From the NCBI GenBank assembly GCA_030625165.1, contig DAOURL010000005.1, positions 1-37,971 on the forward strand: DNA of 37,971 nucleotides, written 5' to 3'. Made by a program: the position numbers and the translations under genes. This document shows, piece by piece, positions 19,646 to 26,903 of the stretch (its first letter is position 1; every line of letters begins with the position of its first letter). The notes under the pieces are model-generated. The model was given only the letters and a program-made list of their open reading frames with translations. It was not told the DNA's origin and searched no databases. The stretch is from Methanosarcinales archaeon (GTDB lineage: Archaea; Halobacteriota; Methanosarcinia; Methanosarcinales; Methanogasteraceae).

Positions 19646-20092
19646 TCATTGGCGACTCACCTCCGCGACTCCTTTCTGCCGTGCATGTTCCGAAAACTCG
19701 GGCTGGAGTTTCCTTCTTGCCGCAAGGATCACGTCCTCCTCGATCGACCCGTACTCATTATAGATTCTGATGATGAGCGCAAGTGCAACAGCGGTGGTGC
19801 TGACTGCAACCACAATCGCGGTCAGTATCAGGCAGTGCGGAACCGGGTTCGTGTAGATCACGTCAGCTGCGTGTTCTGCGCCGTGCCCGCCCACGAGAAT
19901 CGGCGCGGTGCCGCCTTTGACGTCTGAAAGTGATATGTAGAAGAGGAAGATTGCGGTCTGGAAGATGTTTGCGCCGATGACCTTCTTGATCAGGTTCTTC
20001 TTTGCGATCATCGCATAGAACCCGATCATCATCAGCGTTACGTATATCCAGTAATTGTACTCGGCATAGACGATATCGATTACTCCGCTCAT
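19646..20092 (-). CDS. mrpC: Antiporter subunit MrpC/MnhC (NuoK-like)
   Basis: 'MIAKKNLIKKVIGANIFQTAIFLFYIS', 'PHCLILTAIVVAVSTTAVALALIIRIY'. Confidence 0.85.
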   Translation of the reverse strand: MSGVIDIVYAEYNYWIYVTLMMIGFYAMIAKKNLIKKVIGANIFQTAIFLFYISLSDVKGGTAPILVGGHGAEHAADVIYTNPVPHCLILTAIVVAVSTTAVALALIIRIYNEYGSIEEDVILAARRKLQPEFSEHARQKGVAEVSRQ

Positions 20093-20541
20093 TCTTCTGC
20101 CCCCTCTGGCTCTGATTCAGGCGGCGATATGTCGAAGAAGAGCGAGATCATAACAGCAAGCACGGTGATCCCGATCCCGATCTCAACCAGATCGATCAGG
20201 TACTTGGAGACCTCGGCAGGATCCGGCAGGAGCGGGACTGCGCTGTACTGGAGAAACATCCCGCCAAAGATGATGCAGGCAAGTCCCGTCGCTGCATAGA
20301 TGACAAGCCCTGTGCTTGCAAGAATCTTGTCGAGAGCATCAGACATCTTCTTCTTCCCTTCAGCGATCCCGAAGATCATCGCATAGAGGATGATTGCTGC
20401 TCCGAAGATCACGCCGCCCTGAAAGCCGCCGCCAGGTCCGCTTGCGCCGTGCATGATCACGTAGAGCGCGAAGAGCTGGATGAACGGGACCGTGATCCGC
20501 ACGACCGTCCTGATGATCACGCTCTCCTGGATTCTGCTCAT
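20089..20541 (-). CDS. mrpB: Antiporter subunit MrpB/MnhB
   Basis: 'FIQLFALYVIMHGASGPGGGFQGGVIFGAAIILYAM'. Confidence 0.87.
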   Translation of the reverse strand: MSRIQESVIIRTVVRITVPFIQLFALYVIMHGASGPGGGFQGGVIFGAAIILYAMIFGIAEGKKKMSDALDKILASTGLVIYAATGLACIIFGGMFLQYSAVPLLPDPAEVSKYLIDLVEIGIGITVLAVMISLFFDISPPESEPEGAEE

Positions 20542-20813
20542 GTTTCACGCCTCCGTAAGAGCAGTATGACTGCCATTCCCGCGGTGAATATCACTGCAGT
20601 CTCCCCGAGCGTATCGTAGCCCCTGTAATTGGCGAGGAGGGCTGTTACGATGTTTGTTACGCCAGACTCTTCAAGAGAGTTCTCGATAAAGTACTGCGTC
20701 ATCGGAGCCTGGTACGATGGTGAGTTTATGTCGCCGAACGCAGGCAGGTCCTGCCCCGCGTAGATCAGCATCGCGCCTGTGATCACGACCACGAAAAGTG
20801 CAAGCGTCTTCAA
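20538..20813 (-). CDS. MbhE-like subunit (equivalent to part of the MrpA C-terminus)
   Basis: 'LEESGVTNIVTALLANYRGYDTLGETAVIFTAGMAVILLLRR'. Confidence 0.75.
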   Translation of the reverse strand: MKTLALFVVVITGAMLIYAGQDLPAFGDINSPSYQAPMTQYFIENSLEESGVTNIVTALLANYRGYDTLGETAVIFTAGMAVILLLRRRET

Positions 20814-21055
20814 TCCTCACTCCTCCCTTCGGTTCTTGCAAGCGTTGCGATGAAAAGAACAGTGGTGATCCCCGCGCCAACAGCAGCTTCTGTGAACCCG
20901 ACATCGACCGAGTGCATCTCGACCCAGACGATCGCCATTATCAGGCTGTAGGCTGAGAGGATGATAATCGATGAGAGAAGGTCTTTTATCGAGATTGCAG
21001 CGATTGCGCAGACTACGAGGAAGAATAACATCGTTATATCGAGTATCCAGATCAT
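20810..21055 (-). CDS. MbhD/DUF4040-like subunit (equivalent to part of the MrpA C-terminus)
   Basis: 'DLLSSIIILSAYSLIMAIVWVEMHSVDVGFTEAAVGAGITTVLFIATL'. Confidence 0.78.
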   Translation of the reverse strand: MIWILDITMLFFLVVCAIAAISIKDLLSSIIILSAYSLIMAIVWVEMHSVDVGFTEAAVGAGITTVLFIATLARTEGRSED

Positions 21056-21471
21056 CGTTCTTCACCTCCGTCTTGATCGTCTCCGCCGTCATCGGTGTTG
21101 CCAGTGTTGCTGGTATTGCCAGTATCGCCTGTGTTCATCCACTCCACCCGGTCGTCCAGTTTCCGCCATGGTTCGAGCCCGACGTCGTACGCGGCTTTCG
21201 CGATCGCGTGGGTCGAGGTCGGGTTCGCAAGGAGAATAAACATGATCAAGAACAGTATCTTCACGCTGACGAACGTCGCGCCCCCGTAGACGATCAGTCC
21301 GACCAGCATCAGTCCTTCGCCGAGCGTGTCGCACTTGCCTGTGGCATGCATCCTTGAGTAAAAATCAGGGAACCGCACGAACCCGATCGTTCCTGCGAGC
21401 ATGAAGAACGCGCCCACGAGCAGGAGCAGGATTGTAATCACATTTGTCAGGTTTATTATAGTGTCAGACAT
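21052..21471 (-). CDS. mrpG: Antiporter subunit MrpG/MnhG
   Basis: 'LVGAFFMLAGTIGFVRFPDFYSRMHATGKCDTLGEGLMLVGLIVY', 'NPTSTHAIAKAAY'. Confidence 0.88.
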   Translation of the reverse strand: MSDTIINLTNVITILLLLVGAFFMLAGTIGFVRFPDFYSRMHATGKCDTLGEGLMLVGLIVYGGATFVSVKILFLIMFILLANPTSTHAIAKAAYDVGLEPWRKLDDRVEWMNTGDTGNTSNTGNTDDGGDDQDGGEER

Positions 21472-21489
21472 TGTTTCTCCTCCTCTTTT

Positions 21490-21765
21490 TTAGTACCTCG
21501 TCGCTGCTATCGTCATAATAAAGTTAAGAATCGCATACAAAAGCGCGATATCAAAGAAATCCGGTCGTTCATAGATGAAACCGATCAAAACCAGAAGCAC
21601 GATCGTCTTTGTCCCGATCACGTTCACAGCGATGATCCGGTTGAAGATTCCGGGTCCCTCGATTCCGCGGTAGAGCGACACGAAGCTTGCTATGACTATC
21701 AGGAGTGCCATCGCCAGAAAGACATCCACCATCCCTATCGTTCCGAAGAGTAATGCGCCGGCCAT
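21490..21765 (-). CDS. mrpF: Antiporter subunit MrpF/MnhF
   Basis: 'YRGIEGPGIFNRIIAVNVIGTKTIVLLVLIGF...FFDIALLYAILNFI'. Confidence 0.85.
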   Translation of the reverse strand: MAGALLFGTIGMVDVFLAMALLIVIASFVSLYRGIEGPGIFNRIIAVNVIGTKTIVLLVLIGFIYERPDFFDIALLYAILNFIMTIAATRY

Positions 21766-21768
21766 ACA

Positions 21769-22251
21769 TCAGTCCTCCATGAAAATGTGAGCGATCCTCC
21801 GTTCCATCGCGCCCTCCAGGAGATCGTCAGCAGGCTCCTTTGCTATCGCGTGGACGTAGAAGACATCGTCCACGATGTCGATTGTGACCGTGCCCGGCGT
21901 GAGCGTTATCGAGTTTGCAAGCGCGGTGCGCGCCACATCGCTCCGGAGGATCGTCTTGAACGTGACCACCTGTGGGTCGATAGGCATCCTGGGCGAAAGA
22001 GCCCGTTTTGCGACATCGATGTTTGCAAGCACGATCTGGTAGATGAGCCACGGGAGATAAGCGATGAACCGCACGATCTTTGTCAGGGTGTGGTTTCCTG
22101 TGCCGGTGAACAGAAGATCGTGGGATGCATAAGCCACTATGCTCGAACACACGATTCCTGATCCCACATGGAACGTGTCGAAGTGCGCTGAGAGCAGTAT
22201 CCAGAAGGCGAACACGATGATGTACGTTGCTATGAAATGTTTTATGTTCAT
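21769..22251 (-). CDS. mrpE: Antiporter subunit MrpE/MnhE
   Basis: 'YLPWLIYQIVLANIDVAKRALSPRMPIDPQVVTF', 'LANSITLTPGTVTIDI'. Confidence 0.88.
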   Translation of the reverse strand: MNIKHFIATYIIVFAFWILLSAHFDTFHVGSGIVCSSIVAYASHDLLFTGTGNHTLTKIVRFIAYLPWLIYQIVLANIDVAKRALSPRMPIDPQVVTFKTILRSDVARTALANSITLTPGTVTIDIVDDVFYVHAIAKEPADDLLEGAMERRIAHIFMED

Positions 22252-22376
22252 GTTGGATCACCCGAGGTTGGTATCGTTTGGCATGGTGTTTGAGTAGTTC
22301 ATTCTCTCTCCACACCTACGAATGCACATTGATATATATTCTGTTGGCACTTAAATCAAGTGAATGCACACCGAGA

Positions 22377-22479
22377 CCGGAAAAGTGGGCGATCACACTG
22401 GAATGGTGTGTCACATACCCACTCCGGGACGATGATGGAGATATACCGGACTTAGGCACACCATCGCCAATGAGGCGAT
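22377..22479 (+). promoter_or_regulatory. Structured intergenic element (nested stem-loop plus second hairpin, with alternative pairing)
   Basis: CCGG/AGTGGG/CACAC pair with GTGTG/CCCACT/CCGG (22377-22427); ATCGCC-aatga-GGCGAT (22463-22479); ATGGTGTG (22403-22410) is complementary to CACACCAT (22457-22464). Confidence 0.45.
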
Positions 22480-22559
22480 CCCAAAAGATTTAATAAACCC
22501 AAATGATGCTTATAGAAAAGCAGTGGTTACGTCCGCACACACATAAGGAGGCGTTAAGG

Positions 22560-23276
22560 ATGGCACGAATGAAGAAAGTATCAAAGAAAGAGACAAGACC
22601 TGAGAGGGTTGCTGCCCTGGAGGCGCGGATCAGGGATATCTATGCAGAGTACCGTCATCTTCTCCCGGCGGATTATCGGTGGGAAGACGAAAGCTCCAGA
22701 TGGACTGAACTGGTCTACTGCATATTCGCAGAGCTTACGAAACATTCATACAGGGACGCGCGCAGACTGGCAAACGAGATTGCAGACTTAAACCTGCTGG
22801 ACGTCAAGGATCTGGCTGGAATACCGATAATGGACGATGGCATGGTCAATCCTGACAACTCGCGTGTGAGAACCATAACAGACATCCTTAAATCAAATGG
22901 CGTAAGTGAGGATGAGATTAACAGATCGCTCTCGGCAATCTGCAAGGTAGCCCAAGCTATCCAGGAGAATTACGACGGTAAGATACAGAAGTTCCTCAGG
23001 AAGTACGGTCACGAGATCGTCAATGATTTCGACTCGCACGTCTCGTTTTCGGAGGTGAGTAAAGGCACCCAGTCCAGAATCCTTGTGAAATGGATCCAGA
23101 ACACGCTTGCGATGCCTCTCACATTCTCAAACGTATATACAGTCAGGTTCTGCGAGAGGAAGGGTGCCAATTACTGGGAACTTGCAGAGGCGGCAGACAA
23201 TATCGGGATCAATGCAGCAGTGCTCGATGACCTGCTTGAGGTATACATCGTGGACATAGAAGGAAAGAAGATATAA
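22560..23276 (+). CDS. Hypothetical protein, possibly HhH-GPD/endonuclease III-fold-like
   Basis: Start at MARMKKVSKKE behind AGGAGG; helical 'RWTELVYCIFAELTKHSYRDARRLANEIADLNLLDVKDLAGI' resembles the EndoIII fold only weakly. Confidence 0.45.
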   Translation: MARMKKVSKKETRPERVAALEARIRDIYAEYRHLLPADYRWEDESSRWTELVYCIFAELTKHSYRDARRLANEIADLNLLDVKDLAGIPIMDDGMVNPDNSRVRTITDILKSNGVSEDEINRSLSAICKVAQAIQENYDGKIQKFLRKYGHEIVNDFDSHVSFSEVSKGTQSRILVKWIQNTLAMPLTFSNVYTVRFCERKGANYWELAEAADNIGINAAVLDDLLEVYIVDIEGKKI

Positions 23277-23280
23277 TCTG

Positions 23281-23433
23281 TAGTGGTCAGTTGGATGCAC
23301 AACACCGCGACTGACATAAATGACATTCAGTAGGAAATACAACCACATAGGACATCGAGGATCGATTTAAAAACTCTGTATTCTCTGCGGTTAAATCCGG
23401 TGACTTTTACCGCTTGTGTGGGATCGTTCAGAC
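23281..23433. repeat. Inverted repeat, left copy (about 150 bp, partner at 26706-26877)
   Basis: tggtcagttggatgcacaacaccgcgactgacataaatgacat... matches the reverse complement of the right copy. Confidence 0.85.
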
Positions 23434-23487
23434 CATCATCAGTCATACTTTAAGATTCTATGCAAACCCGGGTGTGGAACCGAAGGT

Positions 23488-23991
23488 TCACTCAACCACA
23501 AACTCGCAGTACGGATCGCCTGCGCACATCTTCTTTCGCCGGCTGATCGCAGATTTGCGGTCGATTGCATGTACCGTGCCTGCAAGATGGCACTCGCAGA
23601 TGGTATCGGACGAGCATAAGCCTGCAAGCACATCAGAGTATGGGCAGTCTATGAGTCTCAGCACAGGTTTTCCATGTATGTTGCGCAGTTCAGCATGTGT
23701 GCCAGAGAGCAGACACATCAGTTCGATCGTTGCCAATGGTGTCGCAGTCGCACCACCAAGCTCGCTCTGCAGCATCTCCCCATCCAGCAGTCCGGCTTCA
23801 TAGCAGGCATGACGGATGATTGCATCCCCTTGCTCTGACTTACTGATCCTTTCGAGTACGCGCCAGAGTACCTTATCCTGAATACTGCTCTTCTGCCATT
23901 TTTTCCTGGATGTTATCCCGATTAGTTTCCAGTTTCTGGCAAACGCCGAGTAACGATCCGGTTTGTGATAATCGCCACCCATGATGGTCAA
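23488..23991 (-). CDS. Cys-containing V4R-like/L-2-amino-thiazoline-4-carboxylate hydrolase-like sensor protein
   Basis: C-terminal 'KKMCAGDPYCEFVVE' and internal Cys residues ('LIDCPYSDVLAGLCSSDTICECHLAGTV') resemble V4R-related proteins. Confidence 0.5.
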   Translation of the reverse strand: MTIMGGDYHKPDRYSAFARNWKLIGITSRKKWQKSSIQDKVLWRVLERISKSEQGDAIIRHACYEAGLLDGEMLQSELGGATATPLATIELMCLLSGTHAELRNIHGKPVLRLIDCPYSDVLAGLCSSDTICECHLAGTVHAIDRKSAISRRKKMCAGDPYCEFVVE

Positions 23992-24263
23992 GACCTGATA
24001 GCCGAGTACAGCATAACCAGAATACCCGGTATTTCGATCAGTAATGCGATTGTGCGTGCCATCGGTTCCTCGACATAGTCGGATAGTACCAGTCCGACAA
24101 ATATGTCGAAATTGCTACCGAATATGAAGATGAACATTCCAATGGAAAGCATCAGAAGGTTTTTCTGGTGCGTATGGGTGTAAGCCTCGTATATGAACAG
24201 TATAAACGCGCCCCCGAGCAGATACACGGTTGCTGCCAGTATTGCCTCGATTGTTGTGATCAT
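23988..24263 (-). CDS. Small membrane protein, 3 predicted TM segments
   Basis: 91 aa, three hydrophobic stretches; overlaps the downstream V4R-like gene and lies 2 nt from the Lrp gene. Confidence 0.65.
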   Translation of the reverse strand: MITTIEAILAATVYLLGGAFILFIYEAYTHTHQKNLLMLSIGMFIFIFGSNFDIFVGLVLSDYVEEPMARTIALLIEIPGILVMLYSAIRS

Positions 24264-24264
24264 G

Positions 24265-24738
24265 TTAACCCCCCTTTATGATGGTTGAAGATGCCTCTTT
24301 ATGCCGTTTCGTGGTCAGGATGGTGCTCGAATCCAGAACCCCATTGAGATCGTTGATCGCATGTAGCACATGCTCCTTAAGCGAACTGATGTCATGGGTG
24401 CGCACCTTGATGAACAGGTCGTACGGCTCAAGCAGTTCGTATACCTCGACGACATCCTCGATCTTCTGCAACTGGTTGATGACCGCGATCCTCTTCGTGG
24501 ATTCGATATTGATCCCGATGTACGCTGTGACGTTCTGCCCGACAGCTGCCGGATCGAGGATGACTGTGAACCGCTCGATGATTCCTGACTCTTTCAGTCG
24601 ATTGATTCGCTTATGCACCGTCGAAGGTGCAACCCCCAGTTTCTGCGCGATCTCTGTGGTACTTGCCCTGCTGTTCTTGCAGAGGTGACAGAGAATCGAG
24701 CAATCGAGATCGTCCATCATTATATGATGGTTTGCCAT
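24265..24738 (-). CDS. Lrp/AsnC family transcriptional regulator
   Basis: 'LDCSILCHLCKNSRASTTEIAQKLGVAPSTVHKRINRLKESGIIERFTVILDPAAVG' plus RAM-like C-terminus. Confidence 0.9.
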   Translation of the reverse strand: MANHHIMMDDLDCSILCHLCKNSRASTTEIAQKLGVAPSTVHKRINRLKESGIIERFTVILDPAAVGQNVTAYIGINIESTKRIAVINQLQKIEDVVEVYELLEPYDLFIKVRTHDISSLKEHVLHAINDLNGVLDSSTILTTKRHKEASSTIIKGG

Positions 24739-24875
24739 ACATGATAAAAATTTGGGTCTCTGGTATCTCGCGTTGCAGTGACCAACACTTATAAGGAGAT
24801 TGCCCATTTTATCCAAATCGCTACACTTTAGTTCCAGGTGTTTATCGGGAATTTTATCGGGTTCTGTCAGTTTTT

Positions 24876-24960
24876 ATCACGAATTACACGAATGGACGAA
24901 TGCCACGAATTTATTCTGGTTTAGCATTCGTGAAATTCGTTTATTCGTGAAATTCGTGAT
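24876..24960. repeat. ATTCGTG-rich palindromic element, copy 3
   Basis: atcacgaattacacgaatggacgaatgccacgaattta...cattcgtgaaattcgtttattcgtgaaattcgtgat. Confidence 0.8.
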
Positions 24961-25264
24961 CTCCACGTCCCCAACACATCATGGACACAATTTATCTACG
25001 AGATGTTTGCAATGCGAATTACCAAAGAGCCAAAAATTTCGGAATAATGTGTAATTGAGTTCACTCAGGTTTCATTACGCAGTTTCGGTTCGGAGATACT
25101 GTCGCGAACCCTAACATTTATCTACCATTCGATCCAACTATAATCATGGAATTCGGGAAATCGGTTACAGGTTGTTTGAATTCACTCAGCCATCCATCCC
25201 CTCAAAATATACCGTCTCGAATTCCATTTCTTATTTTTAAACCTTTAGATGGAGATTGACATAT

Positions 25265-25675
25265 ATGGCTATTCGATTGGGATTTGTAGTATCTGAGTTC
25301 AATCGTGACTTGACATACCAGATGGAACTCCTTGGACGAGAACACGCAACGTTTCTTGGTGCGGAGGTCGTTGAGACTGTCATGGTTCCTGGCGTGTATG
25401 ACATGCCGCTTGCGATCAAGAAACTCGTATCTGACGAGGGGATCGATGCGGTGGTGACGATCGGTTGCGTGATCGAAGGTGCAACCGGGCACGATGAGAT
25501 CGTGGTGCAACATGCAGCGAGGAAGATCATGGACCTCTCGCTCGAATCCGGAAAGCCGGTCACGCTTGGCATATCAGGTCCAAAGATGACCCGCATGGAG
25601 GCGCATCAGCGTGTGGATTATGCGAAACGTGCGGTCGAAGCTGCGGTTAAGATGGTGAGCCGGATCGGCGAGTAA
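25265..25675 (+). CDS. ribH: 6,7-dimethyl-8-ribityllumazine synthase
   Basis: 'MAIRLGFVVSEFNRDLTYQM', 'VPGVYDMPLAIKKL', 'VVTIGCVIEGATGHDEIV'. Confidence 0.9.
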   Translation: MAIRLGFVVSEFNRDLTYQMELLGREHATFLGAEVVETVMVPGVYDMPLAIKKLVSDEGIDAVVTIGCVIEGATGHDEIVVQHAARKIMDLSLESGKPVTLGISGPKMTRMEAHQRVDYAKRAVEAAVKMVSRIGE

Positions 25676-25781
25676 TCATAGAAGCCAACCGCCCCGGGCT
25701 GCTTACAGCCGCACCGCCCAAGTACGATAGGTATAACTGGACTTGAATCAGTATTCTAACAATATGATAAGGTGGTAATCA

Positions 25782-26675
25782 ATGCACAACATCACACGCA
25801 CAGGACTAATATTCACACTCGTTGGTATGATAGCCATTGCGGTTGCAAGTACCATCGCTATACAGGATACGATGGTGCAGCTCGGGATATGGCTGGTTAC
25901 GCTGATTCTGATCAGTTATGCGGGGCTTAACGTGGAGCGGCGTGCTCCCGACGAAGAAGCCAGACTGATATCCGAGAACAGCGAACTAAAAGAGGCAGAA
26001 AGGGGGAAAAACGAGTTCTTTACAAGAACCGTTGAGGAACTGCGCATCCCGCTGACATCGATCGATGGGCATGTGGAACTACTTCTGGATCAGCATCTCG
26101 GCAAGATAACGAAACAGCAGAAGGACAGTCTGTATGCTGTAAAGCAGGAGATAAACCGCATCACACGGATGATCATCGATATCATCGAACTCGCAAATAT
26201 CGAGACCGGGGATATTGCACTTAAAAAAGAAGAGATTTCGTTTGGCGGCATCATACACGATGTGACTGACCGGATGCAGCAGACGGTCGAACTCAAAGGA
26301 TCCACGCTTACCATGGACGTACCGGAGGATCTTCCGGTGATCAGCGGTGATCATGATAGGCTGACCCGCGCCTTTGCAAACATCCTCATCAATGCAATAA
26401 AATTCACGTCAGAAGGACGTATCTCAGTAGCCGCGCATGCCAAGGACGGCGAGTTGCTGACATCGGTCTCGGACACAGGCATAGGAATTCCTGAGAATGC
26501 GATCGATAAGATATTCGATCGGTTCTATAAGGTGGATACCGCGTCGAGTGGGACCGGTCTCGGGCTCCCGATGGCAAAGGAGATTATCGAGATGCACGGC
26601 GGGAGAATCTGGGCAGAAAGTAAGGAAGGAAAGGGCAGCACCTTCTCGTTCACCATTCCGGTCAATGGGTTGTGA
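25782..26675 (+). CDS. Membrane sensor histidine kinase-like protein with non-His H-box
   Basis: Two N-terminal TM segments; 'NILINAIKFTSEGR', 'VSDTGIGIPENAIDKIFDRFYKVDTASSGTGLGLPMAKEIIEMHGG' ATPase; H-box reads VEELRIPL instead of SHELRTPL. Confidence 0.85.
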   Translation: MHNITRTGLIFTLVGMIAIAVASTIAIQDTMVQLGIWLVTLILISYAGLNVERRAPDEEARLISENSELKEAERGKNEFFTRTVEELRIPLTSIDGHVELLLDQHLGKITKQQKDSLYAVKQEINRITRMIIDIIELANIETGDIALKKEEISFGGIIHDVTDRMQQTVELKGSTLTMDVPEDLPVISGDHDRLTRAFANILINAIKFTSEGRISVAAHAKDGELLTSVSDTGIGIPENAIDKIFDRFYKVDTASSGTGLGLPMAKEIIEMHGGRIWAESKEGKGSTFSFTIPVNGL

Positions 26676-26705
26676 GGATGCTCTGACATTTTTACATTTT
26701 TTGTT

Positions 26706-26877
26706 GTGGTCAAATCAATCCCGCACAAGCGGTAAAATCCACCGGATTTAACCACAGAGGACACAGAGAGCACAGAGTTTTTAAATCAATCCTCTGCGTC
26801 CCTCTGTGCCCTTTGCGGTTGTATCTCCTATCGATGTCATTCATGTCAGTCGCGGTGTCGTGCATCCAACTGACCAT
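26706..26877. repeat. Inverted repeat, right copy, containing a CCACAGAGG palindrome
   Basis: Reverse complement matches 23281-23433; internal ccacagaggacacagagagcacagag...ctctgcgtccctctgtgccctttgcggtt. Confidence 0.85.
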
Positions 26878-26903
26878 TACACATTTTTACATTTTTTCGC
26901 AGA

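Noticed and set aside
21827-22315. 162-aa minus-strand ORF
   Set aside because: Alternative frame over mrpE; His/Arg-rich with no membrane segments, whereas the mrpE frame is clearly coding.
22428-22456. C/D-box sRNA suggested by cgATGATGG near 22431
   Set aside because: C box is imperfect and no CUGA D box at suitable spacing; not supported as a C/D guide RNA.
25695-25715. Hairpin GGCTG-ctta-CAGCC after ribH considered as a terminator
   Set aside because: Short stem and no following T-run; insufficient evidence.
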